This document shows, piece after piece, positions 1-11,160 of a stretch of DNA of 64,000 nucleotides (position 1 is its first letter; each line of letters opens with the position of its first letter). This DNA comes from Diabrotica undecimpunctata. Its lineage: Eukaryota; Arthropoda; Insecta; Coleoptera; Chrysomelidae. Under the pieces are notes generated by a model, which did not search any database, was not told where the DNA came from, and was given only the letters and a program-made list of their open reading frames with translations. The DNA lies in NCBI RefSeq assembly GCF_040954645.1, contig NC_092813.1, forward strand, positions 19,784,235 to 19,848,234, written 5' to 3'. The position numbers and the translations under genes are program-made.

Positions 1-1430
1 TTTCTCACGTCTTCATCGATGTTATCAAGGAACCTTGTTCCGGGTCTTACTCTTTTTCTTTGATCAATGGGTCTATCAAGGAGCGTTTTTTAGCTGCGTC
101 ATTTTGTTTCATTCGCATTACATGCCCTATCCATCTTAGACGTCCTATCTTAATATGTTTACAATATCTGGTTTCTGATATATTTAATAAAGTTCGAAAA
201 TGTATTGTCTTCTCCACACTCCTTTGTCATTCTCTGCTCCATATATTCGCCTTAGTACTTTTCTTTCAAAACATCCTAATATGTTTTCATTACTTTTGTT
301 AGAGTCCAGGTTTCTGAACCATATGTTAGGATTGGGTGAATTATTGTTTTGTAGAGTTTCATGTTTTTATTTTTCGATATAATTGTAGATTTAAGGAGTA
401 GATTGAGCTCAAAATAGCATCTATTGGCCGTGCAAATTTTGCGGTTTATCCCTACGGTAGTATTATCCCTGATGCAGCCCGTTATTTATTTTAAAAGGTT
501 CAGACAGTTCCCACTGGATTCGTACTTTACATACAATTTTTTTAATAGTTAGTTTTGTTAAATTTACCAATTGATTTGGTATTCCTAGCTCTTTGCCATT
601 TCACTACCACTACTGCTTTAAACATTTCTATTCTATTCACAGAGTCGTAGGCTACTTTGTAGTCTATAAATATGTAATAAATATCTACGCCATATTCCAG
701 TTCTTTTTTTAACTCTTAGGGATGCAATTTGATGAATTGTCGATTTACCACCTCTAAACCAGTCTGGTATTTTCACACTATCCGTTCTGCATATAGTGCC
801 ATACGGTGACATAGTACCTTGGACAATTTTTTTCTACGCTGCATTTAGATGCGTAATTCCTCTGTGGTTAGATCATTTAAATATTTCTACTTTTTTATGT
901 ATAGTGCAATCATAATATTCCAATCATTACGGAGGGGTTTCTATGTCCACATTTTTTATGAGCTGCTGTAATGACATTATGGTATCGTGGCCACCTTCTT
1001 TATACAGTTTAGCTGAGAGATTATCTATTCCATGTGATTTGTTTTTGACTAGTTTTTCAACTGCCTTTTTAAATTCAAGAATGGTTGTTGGTTCTTATTT
1101 CCTTATTCTCTCTCGTCTGTTCACCTGTCCTCATCTCTTTCGTTATCCTTTTCTTGTTTGCATTGACTTGTGGTTGCTTTTAATTCCTTTCTGTTGATGT
1201 TAAGTTTCTTACAGAATGCTCTGAATTCTTTCTCTCTGTTGTGGTTTTCTATATATTTAAGGTCTTCATTTAAGCGGTTTCGTTTTTTTCTTTTGTGTAT
1301 ACTCTTTTCTTCTCTTCTCTTTGTCTGGTACTTCTCTACTACAGTTGTTCTAGTTTGTCGGGTTAACATCTTTCTATACGATTTATTTTACCATTTTCTT
1401 GCATTCTTGCATTCATTATCAAATCAATAA
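1..1430 (-). pseudogene. RTE-like LINE endonuclease/reverse-transcriptase remnant
   Basis: Minus-strand frames give the late part of a non-LTR reverse transcriptase, cut at the window edge. From high to low coordinate I read a basic linker (RRKKR-type, about 1,370-1,120), the segment GIDNLSAKLYKEGGHD (about 1,045-990), the catalytic-region block FIDYKVAYDSVNR (about 690-640), and the C-terminal block KVLRRIYGAENDKGVWRR (about 280-210). Many stops and frameshifts lie between blocks, so it cannot be translated. This is the 'craniofacial development protein 2-like' endonuclease-RT type common in insect genomes. The same family recurs in better shape at 3,634-4,686. The clade name is inferred from motif resemblance; RT identity is secure. 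Confidence 0.8.
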
Positions 1431-2280
1431 TTTTTACGGGAACAACTTTCTGTTACTATTGTATTTTCGCTGCTGCTTCAAATTTTTTCCTTTATTCTGG
1501 TTCAGTAGGAGTATATTTTTATCTGGCCTTCCTCATTTACATTTTGATTCCTTAGTCTCTTGGTGATGTTTTTTGACTACATTTTGGTATATTTTTGTAC
1601 TATAAAAAAGTAGCATTAAGCTATTCTTTTAGCCCTCTAGCTGTCCCTGGCCCTGAGATATCCCCCTCGAAAAGGTCAAAAATAGCCATTTTTACCCTAT
1701 TTTTTAAGAGCTCATTGCACTGATTTTAACTCACAAGGCCTTATTTTGTTATCTGTTCTTATAATGTCAGCATTTTATTAAAACAATTTACAAAGCCGCA
1801 AAAGATAAGGTTTATTTTATAGGCCAAGAAGAACAAAAATAGAACTTACAAAAGTTTATGATTTTTAACGAATTGTTAATATTTAATGAAACAAGGAAAA
1901 AAATTATAGAAACCGTTAAATTAAATCATTTTTAAGTACCTTTTAAACGAGCAATGGTAAATTAAAATCTATGTAGTAGATTCGAAGATACAGCTGATTA
2001 AAAATAGCCAGTATTTCAACAATTGCATTTTTTATCATTTGTAAATTGATAGTACTTTTTTCTGATAATCTCAAATCGCATAAAAATTTGATTTGGGTAA
2101 GTTTCTATGTATACAACAATCTTTATTTATTAAAATTCTTGGTCCAGGCCTTTAACAAGCTTTCATAGATATCTAAAACTCCAATTTCAAAGATTATCAG
2201 TGAGTATTTCCATAGTATGTTTTTTCCTGTGTGCACAAAAATACAATAGGACAGCACAAAAACTCCTACTTTGAAAATTA
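1431..2280. other. Unassigned AT-rich stretch
   Basis: No coding frame, repeat or inverted end that I recognise. The sequence is AT-rich with only short open frames. It separates two LINE remnants. Confidence 0.5.
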
Positions 2281-2437
2281 TCTTCTAAATTTAATACCAA
2301 CAGCAGATACCGGTTATTCACTTAAGAAGGCCACCAGCAAATTAAAGTAAGCCAGTACACATATTCTAGCATTAATAAATCCAGATGGCGTATGGGCTAG
2401 GACAGATCAAGAAAAAGTAGAGACATTTGGAAAATAT
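2281..2437 (+). pseudogene. Jockey-like LINE, RT amino-terminal piece
   Basis: The plus frame contains NPDGVWARTDQEKVETFG, a block found just before the RT domain of Jockey-type LINEs. The piece stops at 2,437, where a PLE insertion begins. The 13 bases ATTTGGAAAATAT at 2,425-2,437 recur at 4,826-4,838, and the LINE reading continues after the second copy with LED/LEN-type residues. This piece and 4,839-6,297 are therefore the two halves of one LINE split by a later insertion. Confidence 0.75.
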
Positions 2438-3633
2438 TACTATTTTATTGAAAATAAGCCAAAATTGAAGGTTAAAATAAGTTTACTGACGTGTCAATTT
2501 CCTCTTCGGAAATCGTTCTCAAAATACAAACATTAGCAAATTAAACAAATTTTGTTTTTTGTTACTTGGTAAAAAATTCTTCTAATAATTTAATTTTATC
2601 TGACTCATTTATATTGACAATTCAGACAGTTATTTTAATGTAGACGACTTTAAACTGATATTGCCAATATTGCTGAGTTGCGTTTCTGGGACGACTTTTT
2701 GTAAGATTCAGTTCATTCGATTACATTTTGTAAGTTCATTCGATTACGTGAAATCAACTTTAACTTTAGAATATCCGGAAAAATCATAGTATGTGACTCG
2801 TCTTCAAAACGACAATCAAATCCAATATTGGCAGTTAGTAAAATTCTCCTTTTAGTGATTCCATAGTAAATCATGAGAAAAAAACCAGGAAAAAAACCTC
2901 ATAATACTATCCCTACATGGTAAGTATTTGGTCTTACATTTAGTTTACTCTCAATAAACACCAAATTCTGATTTTATATGTATGTTATTTTAAAAACATA
3001 AATGATATATCCTCGATACGTTACCGACTTACTAATAGTGGTGTTTTCCTATTAACTTCCTCTTTTAATATAGGTAATCAGATCCTACTGCATTCTGTCA
3101 AGAAATCTGTGACACAATTGGCCTTATTTGTTATAATTAAAGCCGTTTCTTTGATTTTTTTTCTTTTCCATCTGTTTCTTTTACGACTATACTTGAATCA
3201 TTCCATTGAACCTTTTGTTCATTTTCCCATGCGTGTTTACATATATTTGAGATATATCAAACTCTCTACTTTTAATAAAAAATGATGTTATTCTAACAGT
3301 TAATGCTCTTGATGTTTCACCCAAATAAAACTAATTCACAAGGTATTTTACACAATTCTTTGTTCTTTCTTGTTCATTGTTAGGTTTAGTTTTAGATAAA
3401 ATAGAATGTCTTTCTTGTCTTGATTGTTAAGAAATGTTAAATTTATTTTCTATCTTTTTAAGATTTTCTGATAATCCTTTTATTTATCGTATTGTTATTG
3501 TCCTCTTTTCTTGTTGATCTGTTCTCTTCTGTCTATTGTTAAAAATTCCTTATTTATAAACGAAAAAGGATAATCATTTTTTAAAAAAACATATGTTCAC
3601 AAATGTTTTACCTCTAAAAATGAATTTTCGTTT

Positions 3634-4686
3634 CATCATCATCATTTTTGGCTCGACCATCCTCTGTGGATCTTGGCCTGCTCTAAGATTCGTCGACATT
3701 CTGTTCGGTTTCTGGCAACATGTTGCCATCTTCTGATTTGTAATATCCGTAAGTCGGTTTCAACTCCATCTAACCACCTAATTCGCGGTCGGCCTTTGCT
3801 TCTTCTTCCCACAGGTGTTCCTGTGGTTAGCTTTTTAGCAATCGTATTTTCTGGCATTCGTATTATGTGTCCGCTAAGTCACTGTGTTTTAATTAACGTT
3901 ATGACATCTAGCTCATCAAAGAGCTGATACAATTCAAAATTATATCTTCTGCGCCACTGCCCTTGGTCGTTTATAGCTCCAAATATTTCGCGGAGTATTT
4001 TACGCTCAAATATTCCCAAAAGTCTTTCATCTTTCTGCGTTAGAGTCCATGTTTCTGCTCCATATGTGAGGACCGGCCTCAGCAATGTTTTGTATATAAT
4101 AATTTTAGTTCTTCTTTGAATGTTTCTTGAGTGGAAATGCTTTTGGAGTCCATAGTATGCCCTATTTGTAAGATTTATTCGTCTTTTGATTTCTTCGCTT
4201 GTTTTATTGGTAGCAGTCAATAGCGACCCAAGGTATGTGAAGTTGTCAACACGTCCAAAGGTATGACTTCCAAAGACTGTTTCTCGTTCCTCATTTGCTA
4301 TGGGATCCTTTGTAACCAACGTGTACTTGGTTTTGTCTTCGTTGATGACTAGACCGACGTGTTTCGCCGCTGTTTCCAATTCTAGGAGATATTGATTAAC
4401 ATCTTGCTTGCTACGCCCTATTATGTCAATATTATCAGCATATGCTAAGACTTGTATCGATATATTGTAAATAGTACCGCCATCCCTAATTCGTGTATCT
4501 CGGACTGCCTTTTCTAATGCAATATTAAATAGGAGGCAAGCCAGAGCATCCCCTTGTTTGAGTCCATCCTTTATCTCATAGGATCTAGAATTCTCTCCCT
4601 GTATTCTAACAGTGGCTTCTAAGTTAGACATTGTCATTCTTGTTAGTTGGATAAGTTTTTCTGGTATACCAAACATATGCATTGTT
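3634..4686 (-). mobile_element. 5'-truncated RTE-like LINE with 13-bp TSD
   Basis: The insertion lies inside PLE A. The exact 13-bp repeat TGAATTTTCGTTT occurs at 3,621-3,633 and 4,687-4,699. The 3' end (low coordinate, since the element is on the minus strand) is a short ATG trinucleotide tail, seen as CATCATCATCAT on the plus strand. Trinucleotide tails rather than poly(A) are typical of RTE-type LINEs. The matching PLE B copy at about 7,540-7,560 lacks the insertion, which supports these boundaries. Confidence 0.85.
3642..4682 (-). pseudogene. RTE-like reverse transcriptase, C-terminal part, one in-frame stop
   Basis: One minus frame runs from 4,682 to 3,642 and is broken only by a TGA at 3,879-3,881, so the gene is nearly intact over this length (about 345 codons). 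It contains GLKQGDALACLLFNIALE, the catalytic block LAYADNIDIIGRS (YADN instead of the usual YADD), KYTLVTKD, the thumb region LLRPVLTYGAETWTLT and the C-terminal GRRSKGRPRIRWLDGVE segment. The D-to-N change at the second catalytic aspartate would inactivate the enzyme. The amino-terminal endonuclease and early RT are absent because of 5' truncation. Confidence 0.88.
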
Positions 4687-4838
4687 TGAATTTTCGTTTA
4701 AACAAGTAATTTTGGCTCTATCGTATAAGGATTTAATGATTCCTTTATATTGATATTGTGATTTGATTTTTAATTTAAATATCTGTTGGTGTGTGTTAAA
4801 ATGCCCCAAAATAATAGCTTCAGCTATTTGGAAAATAT

Positions 4839-4968
4839 CTTGAGGACGTTTATTAACGTCTACCCTCTGTCAGTGCTAAAAAAGATGAAGCTATTTAGAA
4901 AAGTCTAGCAACAATCCAACATTCAGGTGAGCAAATTAAACCAGTATCAAAAAGAGAAGTAAAAAGTG

Positions 4969-5027
<59 letters not shown>

Positions 5028-6297
5028 TAAAACCCAAAAGGCTCCAGGTTATGACCTTATAAAAGGAACTATTTAAAAAAAGTTACCAGAAAAAGGAATA
5101 GTTTTGATAACCCAACTTTTCAATATCTCACTAAAGCTCAAAATTGTATCAAGTCAATGAAAAATTGCTAATATTATAATGATTCATAAACCTTGTAAAG
5201 CGCCTTACAAACATACCTCTTATCGTTCTATTAGTCTCTTACAGCTAATTGCTAAACTATTTAAGAATCTAATAACGATAAGACTTATGAAGATAATAAC
5301 TTATAATAATCTCTTCCCGGATCATAAGTTTGGCTTTAGAAAAAAGTATTCAACAATAGAACAAGTACATAGAGTCATTAATATAGCGAATAAAACTTTT
5401 GTGGAAAAAATACTGCTTTGCACTTTTTCTTGGCGTCAATTAGGCTTTTGAAGAAGTCTGACATGAAGGGTTGCTCAGCATAATAAAAATAAACATTTCA
5501 GAGTTAATGATTACTTTAATCAAAGCATATTTATTAGGAAGATACTACATTGTTAAGTATAAATCAGAAACATCAAATCTAGGTAGTGTTCTGGGTGCTA
5601 CATTATATTTGATATTTACGTACGACATACCATCAATCAAAAATGTAACGATTACAACATTCGCAGATGACCCTTCTATATTAGTCACAGAAAATAATTC
5701 TGCAACAGGTATCAAATCTCTTCAAAAGCATATTGGTAACAGTGAAAAGTTGACAAAGAGCTGGCGTATAAGGATCAATGAATCTAAATAACAGCATAAT
5801 ATCTTTACAAAATGTCACAAAATATCGCCTAGTATATAAATAACAAGGTAATTTCACCAGGTTAAAGCGTTAAATAACTTGGAATGCACCTGGACCAAAA
5901 CTTTGAGATGGAGAACCCATATATGGAAAAAGCGCTGAGTTGAACTTAAAATTTCGTAAACATTATTAGATACTCAGCAGAACATCGAAGTTGTCCATTC
6001 GTAACAAAATTTTGGTATACAATTTAATACTAAAACCGGTCTGGACCTATGGGATCCAGCTATGGGACACAATAGCAAAATCCAACTTATCTATAATGAA
6101 TGCAACCCAAAGTGTTTCACTCTATAACAGACGCACCATGGTTCGTGTCAAACTAAGATATTTATTGTGACCTAGAAATATCTACGATCAGTAAAGTGAT
6201 ATTTCAGTACAGTGCTCGGTACCTAAAACGTCTAGAAAACCATCCAAATGCCCTGGCAATAAACTTGCTTGATAACAGTCAACATTCGCAAATTAAT
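4839..6297 (+). pseudogene. Jockey-like LINE, main RT portion
   Basis: Continuation of the LINE that starts at 2,281. Plus-strand blocks in order: KKAPGYDLI-like (about 5,034-5,060), SYRSISLLQLIAKLFKNL (about 5,220-5,275), FGFRKKYSTIEQVHRV (about 5,330-5,380), LGSVLGATLYLIFTYDIPS (about 5,580-5,635), the catalytic-site remnant TFADDPSILVTENN (about 5,660-5,700), and the C-terminal SARYLKRLENHPNALA (about 6,210-6,260). Frames change repeatedly and several stops are present. A (TA)n tract has expanded within the coding part. The 3' end is cut by PLE B. Confidence 0.82.
4972..5024. repeat. (TA)n microsatellite
   Basis: Pure TA dinucleotide tract of about 52 bp lying inside the decayed Jockey-like RT frame, so it arose after the element died. 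Confidence 0.95.
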
Positions 6298-7865
6298 TAC
6301 TATTTAAATGGAAATAAGCCACAATTAAAGGTTAAAGTAAGTTTATTGACGTTTCAATTTCGACTTCGGAAATCGTTCTCAAAATAAAAACATTAGTAAA
6401 TTAAACAAATTGTGTTTTTGTGTTACTTGGTGAAAAATTCTTCTAATAATTTAATTTATCCGACTCATTTATATTGAAAATTCAGACATACGTTATATAT
6501 TTTAAAGTAGACGATTTTAAAATGATAATGCCAATATTATTGGGTTGCATTCCTGGGACAACTTTACTTGATAATAAAGTCAGTAAAGTAGATAGTTCAT
6601 TCGATTACATGAAATCAACTTATTCAACTTATATAATTCGTCTTTAAAAGGACAACCACATGCCACGATGATAGTTAAATTCTCCCGTTACTGATTCCAT
6701 ATTAAATTATGAGTGAAAAATCAGAAAAAAACCTCATAATACTATCCCGAATGGTTATAATTTGGTTGTACATTTAGCTTACTTTCAATAAACACCAAAT
6801 TCTGATTTTATATGTTTGTTATTTAAAAAAAATAAATGATGTATCCTCGATATGTTACTGACTTACTAATACTGGTATTTTTCTTTTAAGAACTTCCTAT
6901 TTTAATATGGATAACCAGATCCTACTACATTCTGCCGAGGAATTTGCGACACAATTGGTCTCATTTAGCATAATAAGAGCCGCTTGTTTGATTTTTCTCT
7001 TTTTACCATCCGTTTCTTTTAGGACTATAGTTGAATCATTCCATTAAACCTATAATGAACATAGGTTTACATATGCGTATCCCATGCTTGTTTACATATT
7101 TGAGATCTATCATACTCTTTATTTTTAATATACGATTGATGTTCACTTATTCTAACATTTAATGACCTTGATGTTTCACCTAAATAAAACTGATCTCATG
7201 CACAAGGTATTTTATAAATACAATTCTTTGTCCTTTCTTGTTCGTTTGTTCGTTATTAGGTGTGGTTTTAGACAAAATAGATCTCAATGTGTTTCTTGTT
7301 TTGAATGTTATTGAAATGTTGAATTTATTTCCTATCCTTTTAAGTTTTTCTGATAATCCTTTTATGTATGGTATTATTATTTTCCTCGTATTATTCCTTG
7401 TGCATCCTGTAGGATCTCGTTGTTGTGTTCTATTCGGTCGACTGTTGAAAATTCCTTCTTTATAAACGATTAAGGATAATCATTTTTTAATAAAACAGAT
7501 GTCAACAAATGTTGTTTCTCCAAGAACGAATTTTCGTTCACACAACAAGCAATTTTGGCTCTATCGTATAAGGATTTAATGATTCCTTTTTTTTATATTA
7601 ATATTGTGATTTCATTTGAAATTTAAATATCTGTTGGTTTTGCAACGGAGAGTTTAATACTGTGAAAGAGTTTCAACAAAAAAAAAACAACATTTGTTTA
7701 ATTTACTAATGTCTCTATTTTTTGAACGATTTCCGAAGTGAAAATTGAAACGTCAATAAACTTACTTTAACCTTTAATTGTAGCTTATTCTCGTGGCATT
7801 TTAAAATAATTACTATTTAAATAGTAATTACTTTAAAATGCCACAAGAACATAGCTTCAGAACAA
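6298..7865 (-). mobile_element. Penelope-like element B with an inverted 3'-end fragment
   Basis: Second copy of the PLE A family on the minus strand. Most of 6,306-7,560 aligns with 2,450-3,640. On the minus strand about 7,190-7,060 reads FYLGETSRSLNVRISEHQSY, a well-kept GIY-YIG start, followed by RSQICKQAWD; further on the frame is broken. At about 7,680-7,795 the 3' end recurs on the opposite strand (reverse complement of about 6,306-6,420), giving the inverted arrangement typical of PLEs. It contains GAAACGTC, the 3' part of a hammerhead-like core. Both outer boundaries are approximate. It cuts the Jockey-like LINE at about 6,297. Confidence 0.75.
7793..7844. repeat. 52-bp near-perfect palindrome at the PLE B end
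   Basis: Arms of 26 bp with one mismatch and no spacer, centred on TTTAAA at 7,816-7,821; outer ends GTGGCATTTT and AAAATGCCAC. Part of its sequence also occurs at the opposite end of PLE A and PLE B, so it belongs to the element rather than to the target site. Confidence 0.8.
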
Positions 7866-7959
7866 TAACAAGATCTTAACTTTCGATGTACATTTTCAAA
7901 GATAAGGAGAAAATAATTTCATAGCGACGTAATTATCTAGACTCAATTCGGGAATATTG

Positions 7960-8068
7960 TGTTAAGTTTGGCAAGATACAACAGTATTAAATTCACGACA
8001 AGCCTACGTTGAAGGTTTATCCACAGGATTGCGAGCACCGTCAGATAAGGGACAGCGTCTAATTATCC
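7960..8068 (+). pseudogene. Tc1/IS630-like transposase, left piece
   Basis: The plus frame gives VEGLSTGLRAPSDKGQRLII, the segment between the first and second catalytic aspartates in an insect IS630/Tc1-type transposase family (related to 45,490-46,567). It ends at GTCTAATTATCC (8,057-8,068), which is repeated at 9,411-9,422 after an RTE-like LINE; the transposase resumes there. Confidence 0.6.
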
Positions 8069-9410
8069 CAGATAATAATATAATTATCTATACATAAAAA
8101 GGGTGATAAAAATAATTGTGAAAATTACCGAGGAATAGCTGTAACCGGATCTATGAGTCGAATATATGGAAAGGTGTTAAAGAACCGAATCGAGAGAGAA
8201 TACTTAGATTATGAAGCAGACGAACAAGCAGGATTTTGCACGGGTCGATCCACTATTGGCCAAATTTTCTCCTTAACCCAGATAATAGAAAAAAAAAGGC
8301 AAGGAATCAAGAGATTCATATGTTGTTCGTCGACCTACGGAAAGCCTACGACAGCGTTACCCTGAAGAAGCTGTGGCAATCAATGGAAAGCACGAATATT
8401 AATATAGAATTAATAAAAGCCGTCAAAGTGCTATACAACCAACCAATAACAAAGATAAAAGCAGGGACACAAATAACAACAGGATTTATAACATCAAAAG
8501 GATTAAAGCAAGGATGTTGCTTTTCTCCCACTTTATTTAAAATATACCTCGAAAGTGCTTTAAAAAGATGGAAACAAAAATGCAGGACAATGAGGATACC
8601 ACTCACCAATACTATGGTATATACATTTAACTTTGCAGACGATTAAGTAATAATGGCTCAAGATTATGATGATTTAAACTATATGGCACGAAAATTAATT
8701 GAAGAGTATGATATATGGGGTCTAGAAGTAAATAAAAAGAAAACCGAATACCTGTGCATTGGAGCAGAACAAAAAGATCTCATATTAGACGATAACACTA
8801 CGATAAAGCACTGCTGTGACTACAAATACCTAGGTATCACTATTTCACAAGATGGAACATTAGACAAAGCCATAAGAGAGAGAAATACGTCAGGGAGAAA
8901 AGCCATCACAATGTTAAACACCATTTTATGGGACCAATCATTCAGCAAAGAAAATAAAAAGAGGATATATGAGACTATAGTAAAAAGTATCACTTTATAC
9001 AGCTGTGAGGTATGGCCACTGAAAGAAAGAACACTGTCAATGCTGAAAGCGACGGAAATGGATTTTTGGAGAAAAGCCGCAGGAAGATTTAGAAGAGAAA
9101 GGATTACCAACGAACGCATTAGAGAAATAATGGGAATCAAACGAACAATCACAGATGACCTAACAACAAAACAACTTATCTGGTTCGGACGCATACAAAG
9201 AATGGACGAATAACGAATGCCAAAAAAAATACTAAAGGTGCAACCAGAAGGAAAGAGAAAACGAGGTAGACCGAGAAAAAGTTGGAGCGAAGGAATAAAT
9301 AAAGAACTGAGAGAGAGGGCCATAGAAGAAGATCTATGGAACAACCGGTCTAAGTGGCGATTGGAAGTCGGAAAACGGCGGAGAACGTTATAAACCAACA
9401 AGTAGTAGTA
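8069..9410 (+). mobile_element. 5'-truncated RTE-like LINE with 12-bp TSD
   Basis: Flanked by exact GTCTAATTATCC copies at 8,057-8,068 and 9,411-9,422. It ends in a short AGTAGTAGTA trinucleotide tail, as the RTE-type LINE at 3,634-4,686 ends in ATG repeats. It interrupts a Tc1-like transposase gene. Confidence 0.85.
8090..9393 (+). pseudogene. RTE-like reverse transcriptase with one frameshift and two stops
   Basis: Plus-strand RT starting mid-protein with HKKGDKNNCENYRGIAV. One frame shift lies near 8,290-8,330. The second frame then runs through FVDLRKAYDSV, GLKQGCCFSPTLFKIYLE and FADD (8,635-8,646; tyrosine replaced by phenylalanine), where a TAA interrupts. It continues in the same frame through LEVNKKKTEYLCIG and YLGITISQDG to a second TAA (9,211-9,213), then GKRKRGRPRKSWSEG, and stops at 9,393. 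The catalytic DD pair is present. The endonuclease domain is missing through 5' truncation. The damage is light, so the insertion is younger than most LINEs here. Confidence 0.88.
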
Positions 9411-9720
9411 GTCTAATTATCCTTAATATTTGTAGTGATCTGGTTTTCTGCCAAGTGATGCCTTTTTTATATCGAAGAAAACTGTTGACTATCATTCGAG
9501 AAGTGGTTCGAGAAAGTTCTCCAACGTGTAAATAGTAACTATGTTATAGTAGTGAATAATGCATCTTATCGCAGTCGCCTTGTTGAACGCATTCCTACAA
9601 TGACTGATGCAAACACCGTCATGCAGAGCTAGTTACGAGAAAAATGTATTTCATTTTCAGATTATACGGTCAAAGAAGAACTAATGACAATAAACAATGA
9701 GTATGGTGGCAGATACCGTT
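9411..9720 (+). pseudogene. Tc1/IS630-like transposase, right piece
   Basis: Resumes after the RTE insertion. The plus frame reads FEKWFEKVLQRVNSNYVIVV, then NNASYRSRLVERIP around the second catalytic aspartate, which is N here (DNASYH in intact relatives), and a TAG breaks the frame near 9,632. It then reads CISFSDYTVKEELM. The third catalytic residue is not found. With 7,960-8,068 it forms one dead transposase. Confidence 0.72.
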
Positions 9721-11160
9721 AATATGCTGCTGACTTAATGGCTAGACTTCATGGTATTCTAGTTTGGTTCAAGATATAAGAAATTTGGCCTAAGGCTGGT
9801 GGGTTGACCCAGTCAACCGCAATATTATAATAATGAACAACACCTATTGATGTTTCTAATCCCTCAATTGTCTTTGCGACGGGTAGCAATAGTTTTGGAA
9901 CAGCTTACTAGGACCGGAATTTATATTATTTACGGAACTGACTCGGTACATATCAGTGCAAATAAATTGTTAAAATTAAAATTTCTACACAATGCTTCGT
10001 ATTAATAAAAAATTTGCTATTTATACACGAATTATTCATCTTTGCTTACTCATCTGATTTACTTATCTGAAATTAAGTTGCTTGGAATCAAATATTATTA
10101 ACGATCACAAACAATTTTCATGGTCAAAGGACTCATTACTTTAATTTTATGGAGTTATTACAGATAATGTTCTGTTAATCTGTTTTATTTCGTTTTCATT
10201 ATAAATAAAATAGACTTTCGATAACGATGCTTTCTATCTATAAATAGAAGGAAATTAATCAATAACAAGTATATTAGTTAAAGATAAAGTATACCTTTTA
10301 TTATTATTTTATACCTTTATACATTATAATTCTCGTGCTAATAGGTATTTAGGTATAATTAGGTAATATTTATTTATCTAGAAAACATAATTTATGAAAC
10401 ATTATGAAAGGGGACAAACACATTTAAGTTTGACATTTGCATATTCAGGCAGTTATTTTTTGCATTTAGATCGCTGGTTAGATCACGACCATGGACGTAT
10501 AAACATAGATGGACACAGCAATAAGATACCTTAAACACACACTGTTTTGAAGCTTTGATATTCCTGGACAAGAGGGTAAAGAGGAGTAAAACGGGTATCG
10601 ATAGACTGTGATACTTCCTCAATGAACATAAGCGTGCTTGAATTTTTACTCGCGGGGATAATTATTCAGACGTTAATAATTGGACGTGGTAATAATGTAT
10701 AAAAACACGTTTTTATAGAAAAAATAAAATACAATTTTCTTTGCTTTAAAATTATTACAATAAAATATAGTTGAGCTCAAGTTAATTTTTAATAGGTATC
10801 AAATAATCCTACGATAAAAAAAAACAAAAACAATTAAAAAATATACATTTGTCAAATTTAAGTACATACCTATATTTATTGATAATTGTATTAAAACATA
10901 TTTTTTAAAATTGTGACAAATTTGTTTTAATACAATATAAATAGATTCCTCGTAGTAAGGGTTTCTGGTACAAAAATATTTATTGATCATTCCAAAGCTG
11001 GCATTTGACATAAAATTATTTGCAAATATACCTACTTAAAAAAAATTAAAAAGTAGGCGTGAAAATGAATAAATTATTGGAAAGCTATTTAGCGAACAGA
11101 AATATTAAAGTAAAAATGGTAAATAGACATAATAGAAGACGTTGGTACAGAAATAAATTT
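9721..11160. other. Unassigned AT-rich stretch
   Basis: No convincing coding frame. The only structured item is ATGGACGTATAAAC followed by ATAGATGGAC (about 10,492-10,516), which resembles the inner arm of the MITE at 12,392-12,528. A short GGTTGAC/GTCAACC inverted repeat lies at 9,802-9,818. Confidence 0.5.

Larger units (their letters stand above)
2438..4825 (-). mobile_element. Penelope-like element A (GIY-YIG end), itself interrupted
   Basis: A minus-strand PLE relic. Between about 3,345 and 3,080 the minus strand encodes FYLGETSRALTVRI, the start of a GIY-YIG endonuclease of the PLE type, followed by HAWENE and WNDSSIVVKE blocks with one frame break. The 3' end near 2,450-2,540 carries the tail also seen in PLE B, with a GAAAC/GTC-type sequence degraded here by one base. 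The element is flanked by the exact 13-bp repeat ATTTGGAAAATAT (2,425-2,437; 4,826-4,838). An RTE-like LINE (3,634-4,686) sits inside it. No RT domain is visible, so it is 5'-truncated or deleted. Confidence 0.8.

Noticed and set aside
1170..1430. 86-codon plus-strand ORF rich in F, L and S
   Set aside because: Antisense of the basic linker of the LINE RT on the minus strand.
2460..2540. Hammerhead ribozyme in the PLE A/B 3' ends
   Set aside because: GAAACGTC is present in PLE B, but the CUGANGA core is missing in both copies; only a degenerate tail can be claimed.
6294..7822. 16-bp repeat TAATTACTATTTAAAT at 6,294-6,309 and 7,807-7,822 as a TSD of PLE B
   Set aside because: A similar TTACTATTTTATTG word occurs at the same position in PLE A, just inside its real TSD, so the sequence is part of the element end and not a target duplication.
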